A stretch of DNA of 64,000 nucleotides. It comes from a virus. The notes below the pieces were generated by a model. That model searched no databases. It had not been told where the DNA came from and saw only the letters and a program-made list of their open reading frames with translations. Each line of letters opens with the position of its first letter. Position 1 is the stretch's first letter. Of this stretch, positions 48,158-56,888 are shown in pieces. Made by a program: the position numbers and the translations under genes. Location: positions 248,001 to 312,000 of IMG/VR virus record IMGVR_UViG_3300027708_000012; one strand, 5' to 3'.

Positions 48158-48975
48158 TTGTTTTCCTTGTATCTATTCATTAATTTTTTAACATCGATGT
48201 CACGGTATTCACTGGAAATGACAAAGTTAGCAATGCCTAATAATTGTAAGCAATTGGGTCTAACAGCCACGCCAATTTGATCTACGCTGTCACTAATTGT
48301 GATTGTTTTTGTAGTCAAGGCCGCTTCAGGTTTTTCAAAACTAATTTTCTTAATTTCAAACTCGTCACGATAAGCGGCATTAATTTTACCACTTGTAACA
48401 TTTGCTATGACCACGCCCCAGTCATCTTCTGGTAAGAATGTAGCTTTGGGAAAGTTGATACGAGCATAAGTGTCGTAGCTGGAGTTACGTATAAAACTAA
48501 TCTTACCATTGAAGTCTCGAATAACTTCATAAGGTTCACGTCCTTTAGTATTCTGACTTAACCAAAGACGATTGATAATTATGCTTTGTTTTAGTGTTAC
48601 ATAAGGAGCACTGAATCTCAATGCTTGTAGTCGAGGTCCGGTAATACTTAATTTGCTAATAGCAATGTCAGCACGACCATCGCGAACTTGTTCTGCCACT
48701 TCAGCAAAGCTGGCAGCATCTCTACGGAATTCTACTGGCACGCCTAGTTGTTTGCCAATGCTACGAGCAATGTCAACATCTAGTCCGTGTAGGTTATCGT
48801 CCTTACCACTAAAGAATGGAGGACTGTCTTTGCCGTTCATGGCCACCACTAATTTGCCTGCTTTTTTAATAGCGGCAATGTCAGTGGGCAAAGGAACTTT
48901 AGAGTCGGGCATTTGTGCATAGCTAGGAAGTATAGCTAACACGCTGAATGTTAAGGATATTAGTAAGTTTTTCAT
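48154..48975 (-). CDS. periplasmic amino-acid-binding protein (SBP family 3)
   Basis: A 273-residue protein with signal peptide (residues 1-20), then KLVVAMNGKDSPPFFSGKD, GLDVDIARSIGKQLG and ADIAISKLSITGPR, the conserved pattern of ABC-type family 3 solute receptors. No ABC transporter is seen beside it; instead a DAACS symporter follows. TATAAATA ends 5 nt before the ATG. Confidence 0.88.
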   Translation of the reverse strand: MKNLLISLTFSVLAILPSYAQMPDSKVPLPTDIAAIKKAGKLVVAMNGKDSPPFFSGKDDNLHGLDVDIARSIGKQLGVPVEFRRDAASFAEVAEQVRDGRADIAISKLSITGPRLQALRFSAPYVTLKQSIIINRLWLSQNTKGREPYEVIRDFNGKISFIRNSSYDTYARINFPKATFLPEDDWGVVIANVTSGKINAAYRDEFEIKKISFEKPEAALTTKTITISDSVDQIGVAVRPNCLQLLGIANFVISSEYRDIDVKKLMNRYKENK

Positions 48976-48980
48976 AGCAG

Positions 48981-48988
48981 TATTTATA
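48981..48988 (-). promoter_or_regulatory. late promoter octamer (leaderless spacing)
   Basis: Exact TATAAATA followed by CTGCT and the ATG of the binding-protein gene; matches the extended T4 late consensus TATAAATACT. Confidence 0.7.
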
Positions 48989-49070
48989 CTATGAAAATAA
49001 ATTAAACTATCGTATTATTACAGTGATATTACTATAGTTTAAGGGTGTTGGAAAATTGACACCTTAGAAA

Positions 49071-50942
49071 TTAACGTGCTTTTTCAATTTTAGGAGATTT
49101 TGCCACAGCAAGGTATGCAGGAGTTGCACTTTGCTGATCATCGTTAAAGTGGAATCCGCCAGAAACTCTAACAGATGCTTCGCCTTTGCCCATCATTTTG
49201 TCAGCCAAGTCGTCACCGTTTTGAATAATGCTGTAATCTAGCGTTTCTGTATTCAAGAACATGATAGCTTCTACACCGTCTGCACGGTTATAACTAGCAT
49301 AGGCCAATTTGGTGTATGCTTCCATCATGGCAGGTACTATAATTGTGCCGTCTTCCATAATTGCATTGCCTATCAGTTCTTCTGCGTCTACGCCAGGAAA
49401 AGCAATTTTTCCATCTGGTGTTAATTTTGGAGACTGTTTACCCTTGCCGGCATTTATCATAACTGGTTCAGCAACGTCGTCCAAATTGGTTATAAGTTTT
49501 GATATGGTACTATAAAACAAATCATATGTTTTGTTATAATCGCTATAGATCAAAACTTCATCATTTAAACGTCCTAACATTTTATAAGACCAATTGTAAT
49601 TACAAGCCTCTTTAAATCTGCCATTGGTCTTGTTGTACGTATTAGGTGAGTAATTTTCTTTGGTCATTACTTCTTGTTCGCCGTCTTTTCTTGTTCTAAT
49701 ACCTAATTCTGTTCCAGAAGGGAGTTTTTTGGCTGGTGCAGTTCTGATAATCTTTGTGATTTTTTCAGTCCAGGTGGGCCATGCAGCTGGTCCTTTGAGA
49801 ATCTTCTTGCTGTTCAGTCTACCGCCGGACGTTGCACCTGCTTTGATTTCCAAGTTGGTGCCAGCTACAATCAAATCGCCACCGTGCTGTGCTTTTTGTG
49901 CAGGACTACCCATCATACTCAATGCCATTTCGCCCGGCCCGATAGCACCACTAGATTTACCAGGGCTCCATGAGAACACTCCGTAGCTGGAGAACAAGTC
50001 CAGCATGTCTTCAAAGTTGGTATTAACATGCTGTTTTACATTTCCCACATCTTGCGATATCAACGACTCCATGTCAATAACTTGGCCGTTATAACAGGCA
50101 TCTAAAAATTCCACAATACGTGCTCTGTTAAGTTCTTTATTTTGACTCAACATACGCATAATCATGCCAAAGAAGGCTTGTTTGAATACTGCGGCAAAGT
50201 TCTTTGCGTTATCATGTACTTTCTTTTCTGCTTTGGTCAGCGACTTGTATGTGCCCTCATCGATAGCAGTATAGCCTTGTACTTTATTTGCTAGGGCTTC
50301 GAGTTTGTCAAATATACTATTAGTAATCTCTTCAGCTTTTTGTTGCCATACACCTTCTAGTTTGTTAAATTCATTACTAACTTTTTTCTTTTTAGCCACT
50401 GCCACTGCCAGTTGAGCCACATCTAAGGTTTGATCTAATTTAATCAATCCTTGCACTTCTAACTCTCTAATTGCCGCTAAAATAACAGCTTCTCTACTAG
50501 GCGATACAATTTTAGTCGCAGCTTCAGTTAATTCAATGTCAGGCTCTAAATTGTTAATAAGTTTGATAACTAATTCTTTAGTAGGTTCCCAGTCAGGCAA
50601 AGCATTGGCATCTGCTATTAATCTTTTTAATTTGCTAGTAACAACATTTGCAATAATTGGAACATTTTTAATTGTTGCCGGTTGCTGTTGTCTAGGTGCA
50701 GGCTGTGCTATTGGCTGCTGTTGTGCTGGTTGAATAGGTGCCGGAACTGGCTGTTGTGCAGGTTCAGCTGGTTGTTGTTCTGGAGCAGGTTCAGCTGGTT
50801 GTTGTTCTGGAGCAGGTTCGACAGGCGGCTGTTCTGGAGCAGGTTCGACAGGCGGCTGTTGCCCGGGAAAAGCGGAAAGACGTTTTTCGTCCTCTTCTGG
50901 AGTTGTAGGGGCAAATTCTTTTAAAATATCTAGTACACGCAT
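49071..50942 (-). CDS. large hypothetical protein with Pro/Gln repeats
   Basis: A 623-residue protein. Residues 25-90 hold four near-identical repeats of PxEPAPEQQ followed by a Gln/Pro linker; residues 95-250 are helical. Around residue 360, HGGDLIVAGTNLEIKAG has the D-x9-ExK pattern of PD-(D/E)xK nucleases, followed by a long mixed domain. The short N-terminal head (MRVLDILKEF) resembles that of the tail lysozyme at 37950 and might be a prohead-type leader. Function unknown. Confidence 0.6.
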   Translation of the reverse strand: MRVLDILKEFAPTTPEEDEKRLSAFPGQQPPVEPAPEQPPVEPAPEQQPAEPAPEQQPAEPAQQPVPAPIQPAQQQPIAQPAPRQQQPATIKNVPIIANVVTSKLKRLIADANALPDWEPTKELVIKLINNLEPDIELTEAATKIVSPSREAVILAAIRELEVQGLIKLDQTLDVAQLAVAVAKKKKVSNEFNKLEGVWQQKAEEITNSIFDKLEALANKVQGYTAIDEGTYKSLTKAEKKVHDNAKNFAAVFKQAFFGMIMRMLSQNKELNRARIVEFLDACYNGQVIDMESLISQDVGNVKQHVNTNFEDMLDLFSSYGVFSWSPGKSSGAIGPGEMALSMMGSPAQKAQHGGDLIVAGTNLEIKAGATSGGRLNSKKILKGPAAWPTWTEKITKIIRTAPAKKLPSGTELGIRTRKDGEQEVMTKENYSPNTYNKTNGRFKEACNYNWSYKMLGRLNDEVLIYSDYNKTYDLFYSTISKLITNLDDVAEPVMINAGKGKQSPKLTPDGKIAFPGVDAEELIGNAIMEDGTIIVPAMMEAYTKLAYASYNRADGVEAIMFLNTETLDYSIIQNGDDLADKMMGKGEASVRVSGGFHFNDDQQSATPAYLAVAKSPKIEKAR

Positions 50943-50950
50943 AGTACTAA

Positions 50951-50958
50951 TATTTATG
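50951..50958 (-). promoter_or_regulatory. late promoter-like octamer
   Basis: CATAAATA, 8 nt upstream of ATG 50942, no Shine-Dalgarno in between. Confidence 0.4.
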
Positions 50959-51634
50959 CTATTTCAGGGAACAAGCAATCCTGTATGAAAACCTGTACAT
51001 CCTCTTCACTAAGCCCTAAGCTAACCATAACTTTAGGAGTATGTGGGTTTTTCTTCTGATTCTCACAATAGTAATTCTGAGCGTCAGTAGTATTAGGATG
51101 TGTACGTTCGGTTTCTTTTACTGTGGCCAAATAGTGTGTTAGATTCTTACGGGCCATGGCAAGTATTTGCTCTAGTTCTGCTTCATCGCTGACATTTCCC
51201 GCGGCCACCATAGAACCTGTAAAAATACGCTCTGCCCAATCTGGTAACTTGCGAGTTTTATTCCACTCTAGACGACGAGCTTCTTCAGCAAACCAATCAA
51301 TCATCGGATGTTCGCTGTCGCCTGCAGGACTAAAATCATGGAAACAGCCTGTGATTTTATTTTTACCAGCTACAACATCAAATCCAAAGATAGGTGCAGG
51401 GTTATCTGTATGCGGGAAAATACAGCAATGCATCATCCATAGACCTTTAGTCTCGCGGGCATCAACTACATCAATATGAGCCCTACGATAAGCACTACTT
51501 GTCCAAACTTTGTTTACCCAACCTGGTTGATTAAAACGTTCCATACCAGGCTCTTGAATAATACTACCAGTTGCATACAACTGACTTTCAAAGTATTCTT
51601 CAATTTTAATTAGTGTGTCCCAGACATTACTCAT
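50954..51634 (-). CDS. pcyX: ferredoxin-dependent bilin reductase, PcyX-like
   Basis: A 226-residue FDBR. HCCIFPHTDNPAPIFGFDVVAG followed by GCFHDFSP is the family core with the substrate-pocket His/Asp region. PcyX enzymes known from uncultured phages reduce biliverdin to phycoerythrobilin and sit next to heme oxygenase, as here. Assignment to PcyX rather than PcyA/PebS rests mainly on this context. The start at 51634 overlaps the heme oxygenase stop by 8 nt. Electrons would come from a ferredoxin not seen in the window. Confidence 0.82.
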   Translation of the reverse strand: MSNVWDTLIKIEEYFESQLYATGSIIQEPGMERFNQPGWVNKVWTSSAYRRAHIDVVDARETKGLWMMHCCIFPHTDNPAPIFGFDVVAGKNKITGCFHDFSPAGDSEHPMIDWFAEEARRLEWNKTRKLPDWAERIFTGSMVAAGNVSDEAELEQILAMARKNLTHYLATVKETERTHPNTTDAQNYYCENQKKNPHTPKVMVSLGLSEEDVQVFIQDCLFPEIA

Positions 51635-52175
51635 CTTTATACTCGACAATTTCCATCATTTGTTGGAAGAACCTTGTGGCGAAATCAAAACATACTTTAG
51701 CTTCGTCTGCCATGTCGTCGCTTATACGTTCTCTAATAGCTGCCTTAAGTGCTTCAGGATCTTCAAATTGGTACATGGTGCCCGACCCAGGAACACGTTT
51801 GGCAATCATCTGTCCACCAGCTAGATCACCCATGTGTCGCACATATAAGTGCGCCATTAGTTTTTTTGGATTATCTCTGATACTCATGATATAATCCATA
51901 TATTCTTGGACTATAGGAAGTAGTTCTGCATCGTCCTCATCTGTCCATAGTTCTTTATAGTCCGCATTAATTTTTGGTGCTCTGCGAATATCAGGCATGC
52001 CGGCCAGCATACCGGTTGCCATAGCACACACTTCTAGTATCTCATATTGCGGATGTTGATTTTTTAAATAAGTTGCATACAGTTTAGGATTTATTGTGCC
52101 TGAAAACAAAATTTTTACAAATTCCTGTCTTTCAGCATTGGTATGCGCTTCTTTAGTTAAATCTCGTAAGCTCAT
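51627..52175 (-). CDS. ho1: heme oxygenase
   Basis: A 182-residue heme oxygenase. The proximal His lies in TKEAHTNAER (His11) and the distal helix has MGDLAGGQMI. It opens heme to biliverdin, Fe2+ and CO, supplying the bilin reductase. Overlaps ClpS by ATGA upstream and the reductase downstream, so the three are translationally coupled. Confidence 0.9.
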   Translation of the reverse strand: MSLRDLTKEAHTNAERQEFVKILFSGTINPKLYATYLKNQHPQYEILEVCAMATGMLAGMPDIRRAPKINADYKELWTDEDDAELLPIVQEYMDYIMSIRDNPKKLMAHLYVRHMGDLAGGQMIAKRVPGSGTMYQFEDPEALKAAIRERISDDMADEAKVCFDFATRFFQQMMEIVEYKDE

Positions 52176-52474
52176 TCTTCCTCCAATTTAATTTGGAGAG
52201 GAAAATTATTTTCTCTAGCTGTAGATGTTGTTTCTACGGCCTTAGCCTCGGCAATTTCAAAACTATAAATTCCCGCTACTCCACTTCCAGTCTCGTGAAT
52301 TTGAAGCATAATGTCTCTGGCCGAATCAGTTGAATGCCTAAAGATATTGGATAAAATTGATATCACAAACTCCATCGGGGTTACATCGTCATTAAGTATA
52401 ATGACCTTCCAACGTTTTGGTTCACTGATTACTACTTTAATTTTCTCGTCAATTGCGATATCTGTACTTGACAT
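52172..52474 (-). CDS. clpS: ClpS-like N-end-rule adaptor
   Basis: A 100-residue protein with KVIILNDDVTPMEFVISIL, the conserved ClpS core that docks on ClpA, and a matching second half with HETGSGVAGIYSFEIAEAK. It would direct substrates to host ClpAP or alter its specificity. It is followed by heme oxygenase in an ATGA overlap. Confidence 0.88.
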   Translation of the reverse strand: MSSTDIAIDEKIKVVISEPKRWKVIILNDDVTPMEFVISILSNIFRHSTDSARDIMLQIHETGSGVAGIYSFEIAEAKAVETTSTARENNFPLQIKLEEE

Positions 52475-52486
52475 TGTGTTCTCTTT

Positions 52487-52512
52487 AAAAAAGGGGGAGT
52501 TGCCTCCCCCGG
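52487..52512 (-). terminator. Rho-independent terminator
   Basis: GGGGGAGgcaaCTCCCCC followed by T6 on the minus strand, directly after the Hsp20 stop. Confidence 0.9.
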
Positions 52513-52516
52513 TTGA

Positions 52517-52948
52517 TTATTTAACTGTAATGATACGTGGCTTCAGTGATTCTGGTACAATACGTTCAATCCTAATGATTAACATACCGTCCTTTACTTC
52601 AGCGTCTTTGATTTCCATGTACTCAGCAAGAGTCCATGTCTGTTCAAAGTTACGGCTAGCAAGACCTCGATGTAAATACTCTTTGTCTTCTGCTGAAATA
52701 TCAGTTTGCATACCGCGAACAACTAATTGATCTTGGTCTACTTCAACTGTAATTTGATCTTTGCTGAAACCTGCTACAGCTACTTCAATTGCATAATCTG
52801 TGTCACTATATTTTACAATATTATGTGGCGGATAATTATTTGATTGTTGCTGTAATCTTTGATTAAAGATTTGATCAAATCCAACTAAAGCTCTACTTAG
52901 TTGTGCAAAGTCCGCTGGACTCACTGTTTTTAATTGCATTGTTGCCAT
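52517..52948 (-). CDS. small heat-shock protein (Hsp20/IbpA type)
   Basis: A 143-residue alpha-crystallin protein. VEVAVAGFSKDQITVEVD, RGLASRNFEQTWTLAEYMEI and GMLIIRIERIVPE match IbpA-like sHSPs, ending in the IxI-type tail. It holds unfolded proteins for DnaK. AAGGAGA precedes the ATG. It is just downstream of dnaK. Confidence 0.9.
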   Translation of the reverse strand: MATMQLKTVSPADFAQLSRALVGFDQIFNQRLQQQSNNYPPHNIVKYSDTDYAIEVAVAGFSKDQITVEVDQDQLVVRGMQTDISAEDKEYLHRGLASRNFEQTWTLAEYMEIKDAEVKDGMLIIRIERIVPESLKPRIITVK

Positions 52949-53016
52949 TTTTTATCTCCTTATATTAAGCAAGAATGTATGGGGCCCCATAATGGGCACC
53001 CCATGTTTGTATTATA

Positions 53017-54924
53017 TTACTTTTTGTCAGTAGGGTCAACCTCTGTGAAAGCCGCATTAACTGACTGGCCTTCTTCAGGTTGTACTGGTGCTGATTGCGC
53101 TGCACTTTCTGCAGCTTGCTTCTTGGCCATAACTGGACCTGCTGCCTCAAAAAATGTTTCAACTGATTTTTGAATAACATCTTTGTCGTCCCCTGCGCAA
53201 GCAGTTTCTACTGCTTTAACAGCATCGTCAAACTTAGTCTTTTCTTCTTCAGTCAATTGATCTTTGTATGTATCATAGTCTTTCTTGATACTGTGTGTAG
53301 TACCTTCAGCATTGTTACGTGCTGTGATTAATTCTGCTTGTTTCTTATCTGCTTCGGCATTTTCCTCAGCTTCTTGAACCATGCGTTTGATCTCAGCTTC
53401 TGTCAATCCGCTATCTGACTTGATAGTGATTTTGTTTTCTTTGCCGGTCTTTTTATCCCTGGCACTTACATTTAAAATACCGTTTGCATCGATATCTAAT
53501 GTAACTTCAATCTGTGGCATGCCACGTGGTGCAGGATCAATACCTTCCAAGTTAAACTCGCCAAGCGATTTATTGTACTTGAATAAGTCACGTTCGCCCT
53601 GAGCAACCTTAATAGTTACTGCTGGCTGATTGTCATCTGCTGTACTAAATGTTTGGCTATGTTTGGTCGGGATAGTTGTGTTTTTAGCAATCAGCTTGGT
53701 AAACACACCGCCCATTGTTTCAATACCTAGTGTCAATGGAGTAACGTCCAACAACAATACGTCTGTCTTGTCGCCAGCTAGAACAGCGCCTTGTACTGCG
53801 GCACCAGCGGCAACTGCTTCGTCTGGGTTAACGTCTTTACGTGGAGCCTTACCAAACAGTTTCTCAACTGCTTCTTGTACTTTAGGCATACGTGTTTGAC
53901 CACCAACTAGAATAACTTCGTCGATGTCTGCGGCGCTAACTTTAGCATCTGCCATAGCAACTTTACATGGCTCAATTGAACGCTGGATCAGTCCGTCTAC
54001 CATTGCTTCAAACTTAGCACGGCTGATAGTTACATTCATGTGCTTAGGACCGTTTGCATCTGCTGTAATGTAAGGCAAGTTAACACTTGTACTTGCGGCT
54101 GTAGATAATTCAATCTTGGCTTTTTCAGCAGACTCTTTCAAACGTTGTAATGCAAGAACGTCTTGCTTCAAATCAACTCCGTTGTCTTTCTTGAACTCGT
54201 CTACCAAATAGTCCATGATAGCTTGGTCAAAGTCTTCACCGCCTAGGAATGTATCGCCGTTTGTTGACAATACTTCAATTTGCTTGTCGCCATCAATGTT
54301 AGCGATTTCAATGATTGAAATATCAAATGTACCACCACCCAAGTCATAGACTGCAATCTTGCGATCTTTCTTGTCTGCTTTGTCAACACCATAAGCCAAT
54401 GCGGCCGCTGTCGGCTCGTTGATAATACGTAGAACTTCTAAGCCTGCAATACGTCCGGCATCTTTAGTAGCTTGACGCTGGCTATCGTTGAAGTAAGCTG
54501 GAACTGTAATAACAGCTTGGGTCACTGTTGTACCTAAATAGTCTTCAGCAGTTTTTTTCATTTTGCGAAGTACTTCAGCTGATACTTGCTGTGGTGCAAG
54601 TTTTTCGCCGTTTGCTTCGATCCAAGCATCACCGTTGTCTGCTTTAATAATGCTGTAGGGCATCAAGTCAATATCTTTTTGCACAGCAGCTTCGTCAAAC
54701 TTGCGACCAATAAGGCGCTTGCTGGCGTAAATTGTATTTTTTGGGTTTGTGACTGCTTGTCGTTTTGCTGTTGCACCAACTAGGATTTCGTCCTTTGTAT
54801 ATGCAATGATTGATGGTGTTGTTCTTGCGCCTTCGCTATTTTCAATAACTTTTGCTACTCCATTTTCTAGGATAGCTACGCAACTGTTTGTTGTACCTAA
54901 ATCGATACCGATGATTTTACTCAT
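53017..54924 (-). CDS. dnaK: Hsp70 chaperone DnaK
   Basis: A 635-residue, apparently complete DnaK. N-terminal [14 protein letters not shown], then [18 protein letters not shown] and the substrate domain with [25 protein letters not shown]-driven folding of nascent or stressed proteins. Closely resembles bacterial DnaK throughout, suggesting transfer from a host. A late-type CATAAATA lies about 80 nt upstream and GGAG precedes the ATG. Confidence 0.97.
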   Translation of the reverse strand: MSKIIGIDLGTTNSCVAILENGVAKVIENSEGARTTPSIIAYTKDEILVGATAKRQAVTNPKNTIYASKRLIGRKFDEAAVQKDIDLMPYSIIKADNGDAWIEANGEKLAPQQVSAEVLRKMKKTAEDYLGTTVTQAVITVPAYFNDSQRQATKDAGRIAGLEVLRIINEPTAAALAYGVDKADKKDRKIAVYDLGGGTFDISIIEIANIDGDKQIEVLSTNGDTFLGGEDFDQAIMDYLVDEFKKDNGVDLKQDVLALQRLKESAEKAKIELSTAASTSVNLPYITADANGPKHMNVTISRAKFEAMVDGLIQRSIEPCKVAMADAKVSAADIDEVILVGGQTRMPKVQEAVEKLFGKAPRKDVNPDEAVAAGAAVQGAVLAGDKTDVLLLDVTPLTLGIETMGGVFTKLIAKNTTIPTKHSQTFSTADDNQPAVTIKVAQGERDLFKYNKSLGEFNLEGIDPAPRGMPQIEVTLDIDANGILNVSARDKKTGKENKITIKSDSGLTEAEIKRMVQEAEENAEADKKQAELITARNNAEGTTHSIKKDYDTYKDQLTEEEKTKFDDAVKAVETACAGDDKDVIQKSVETFFEAAGPVMAKKQAAESAAQSAPVQPEEGQSVNAAFTEVDPTDKK

Positions 54925-55002
54925 AATTTTCTCCTTTAATTAAGCGAGTAATGCGGGCACCATGCCCTTGTACTAAACCCTTACGGCGTTTCAGCACGTA
55001 AT

Positions 55003-55010
55003 TATTTATG
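55003..55010 (-). promoter_or_regulatory. late promoter-like octamer upstream of dnaK
   Basis: CATAAATA on the minus strand, about 78 nt before the dnaK ATG; the leader contains a GGGCAT/ATGCCC hairpin (about 54952-54966). Confidence 0.4.
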
Positions 55011-55014
55011 TCTG

Positions 55015-55296
55015 TCAAACAGTTTCTTTGAAAATATTTGACCAGATTTTTAGTTTTTCTCGCTTGGCTTCTGCCGCTTGTTCAATGTTGGTCCAGCTAA
55101 CTACATCTAGTTCTTGCAGGATTTCAATCATAGCATACAAGTCGCCCAATTCTTCTTCCAAGTGTTCCCTATTAGTTTTGGGTTTACCTGGCTTAAGATT
55201 GTCTAGGCCAAAGCGACTAATCTTACTTACCGCTTGAATAACTTCTGCACATTCTTCTTGGAGAATGTCCATTACTTCTTTAGTTTGTGAATCCAT
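55015..55296 (-). CDS. MazG-like nucleotide pyrophosphohydrolase
   Basis: A 93-residue all-alpha NTP-PPase. EECAEVIQAVSK (residues 14-25) and HLEEELGDLYAM carry the EExxE and ExxxD metal ligands. It hydrolyses (d)NTPs to NMP and PPi; phage MazG proteins have been proposed to influence (p)ppGpp or nucleotide pools. It overlaps nothing but lies 2 nt from the exonuclease gene. Confidence 0.85.
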   Translation of the reverse strand: MDSQTKEVMDILQEECAEVIQAVSKISRFGLDNLKPGKPKTNREHLEEELGDLYAMIEILQELDVVSWTNIEQAAEAKREKLKIWSNIFKETV

Positions 55297-55298
55297 AA

Positions 55299-55883
55299 TT
55301 ACCTCTGATTTGCAAACGGAGCAATATAAGTACCTCCGCTAGTTGTACTTGTTCTTAGTGTGTTATAGACATTTTGAATGCCTACCGCCTGGTTCCACGC
55401 ATCCTCTAAAGCATGGTGGGCCGTTACCGGTGGACGTTGTGGGTTGATTCCTAAATCAAACGCTGTACGCACATCACGCACTTCCCAAAATTTCCAAGGA
55501 ATAGCTCTATTGATTTTACGGAATACATGTTCACAAATGATAATATCAAAACAACTGCCATTTGACCATACACGTTTAGCACCCCAGCAAAATTTATAAA
55601 GACGAGCAAATGCTTCTTCAATATCAATTCTATCTTCGGGGTCAAAGGCAGCTTCCTGTGCCTCTTTGCTTTGATTAGCCCACCAAGCGATTGTGTCATC
55701 GTTAGTGGTCAATCCAATCCTATCACAACTATCTAAATCTACTTTACAGTAAAAACTATCCATATCTGGTTCTTTTAATTCGGAACCAAACGGATCAAAT
55801 TTTACTGCTCCTATTGTTAAAATTGAAGCATCTGGAGTAGTATTAAGTGTCTCCAAATCTATCATTATATCTGTTTTAGCCAT
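55299..55883 (-). CDS. DEDDh 3'-5' exonuclease
   Basis: A 194-residue exonuclease with MIDLETL (DxE), SNGSCFDIII (second Asp) and HHALEDA (His and last Asp). This matches the Rv2179c/ExoX-like group that includes T4 DexA. It would degrade RNA or DNA from the 3' end. A consensus promoter at 55911-55939 drives it. Confidence 0.85.
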   Translation of the reverse strand: MAKTDIMIDLETLNTTPDASILTIGAVKFDPFGSELKEPDMDSFYCKVDLDSCDRIGLTTNDDTIAWWANQSKEAQEAAFDPEDRIDIEEAFARLYKFCWGAKRVWSNGSCFDIIICEHVFRKINRAIPWKFWEVRDVRTAFDLGINPQRPPVTAHHALEDAWNQAVGIQNVYNTLRTSTTSGGTYIAPFANQR

Positions 55884-55910
55884 TAAGTTCTTTCTTTATT
55901 GTGAACTTAT

Positions 55911-55939
55911 ATTATAACAGATTTACTATATAATGTCAA
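55911..55939 (-). promoter_or_regulatory. consensus sigma70 promoter
   Basis: TTGACA (55939-55934), 17-nt spacer, TATAAT (55916-55911). The -35 overlaps the bS21 stop codon. Confidence 0.87.
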
Positions 55940-56169
55940 TAGAGTTTTGGTGGAAGTTGTTGATCACGTAGTTTTTTATTCCAACGACTTTTGGCTGCAC
56001 CCTTTTTACGTTTGCGTTCAGTCGTTGGTTTTTCGTAAAACTCTTTGGCACGTAAAGCATCTAGTGTACCTGCTTCTTCAACCTTACGTTTAAATCTTCG
56101 AAGAGAAACGTTGATATTTTCCCCGTCTTTGACAGTAATACCAGTTCCCTTACTCTTCTTGTGAATCAT
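55936..56169 (-). CDS. rpsU: ribosomal protein bS21
   Basis: A 77-residue protein. [22 protein letters not shown] followed by a basic tail ([17 protein letters not shown]) is bS21, which sits near the anti-Shine-Dalgarno and helps initiation. Start 56169 follows GAGGAAAA. Phage S21 may bias ribosomes toward phage messages. It overlaps the 3' end of the preceding gene by 20 nt. Confidence 0.92.
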   Translation of the reverse strand: MIHKKSKGTGITVKDGENINVSLRRFKRKVEEAGTLDALRAKEFYEKPTTERKRKKGAAKSRWNKKLRDQQLPPKLY

Positions 56170-56572
56170 TATCGTTTTCCTCGTCTTCGTCTTGGTTCTC
56201 CAATTGTTCAACAATCAAATCAAGATTATAAATTCGATTTTTACTAATTAGACCGTATGGAGTTATTTCGTCGCTAGTTATGTAGCTTGCATTAGGTTGG
56301 GCAATAATAAAAGTAACAAATTTTTGTGTAATGCTGTCACAGTTATCCACATCTACTATTACACAATCTGCTTGTTGGCATATACTTAAAAGCCAACCAA
56401 TATCATTATCATCAGTGTCATAGATAAAAACATTTAAATCATCGATGCTTTTACTTAAAATTGTTTGAAATTGTTCTTTAACTGATGTACTAGGTTTAAT
56501 TAGTAGATAACTCAAGTTCATATTAAACAGTTTATCAGGAGGCGTTATTAATGTTATTTTTCCTAAGTTCAT
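56150..56572 (-). CDS. hypothetical protein, 140 aa
   Basis: A 140-residue soluble protein with alternating strands ([34 protein letters not shown]) hinting at a Rossmann-like fold, and a very acidic C-terminal tail ([12 protein letters not shown]). Start at Met 56572 following AGAAAAG. Its 5' end overlaps the frame at 56535. Function unknown. Confidence 0.6.
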   Translation of the reverse strand: MNLGKITLITPPDKLFNMNLSYLLIKPSTSVKEQFQTILSKSIDDLNVFIYDTDDNDIGWLLSICQQADCVIVDVDNCDSITQKFVTFIIAQPNASYITSDEITPYGLISKNRIYNLDLIVEQLENQDEDEENDNDSQEE

Positions 56573-56888
56573 ATATCTTTTCTGCAAAATAGTCTAGTTC
56601 TTCCGTGGGGTAATCGTTAAATTTCGTAGTACCAGTTTTTATATCATTTATAAACTTAACTAACTCGGGTTCTGTTTTAGAATCAAATATTAAATTGTTA
56701 AATTTATTTTCACTATATTCTATATACAATCTGTCTATTGTTTTAAATGGATCTGTGCGACTAGTATTTTTTATACGTTGCCAAAAACTTTTTGGATCTT
56801 TTTGCTCTTCGTTCTGAACATATGTTATTCTTTGTTCTTCACTTGGATTTTCCCCGTTTGATCCTTGATCATATATGTCTTTTTTTTT
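56535..56888 (-). CDS. frame following an A9 tract: possible -1 frameshift extension
   Basis: This frame is open from the A9 run (56888-56880) to 56535 and reads DIYDQGSNGENPSEEQ and on to FWQRIKNTS and [10 protein letters not shown]. It lacks an ATG; the only in-frame starts are a TTG at 56729 or similar. It could be the C-terminal extension of the preceding membrane protein reached by slipping on the A run, a separate gene with a weak start, or the result of a sequencing error. Confidence 0.45.
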   Translation of the reverse strand, partial: KKKDIYDQGSNGENPSEEQRITYVQNEEQKDPKSFWQRIKNTSRTDPFKTIDRLYIEYSENKFNNLIFDSKTEPELVKFINDIKTGTTKFNDYPTEELDYFAEKIYELRKNNINNAS

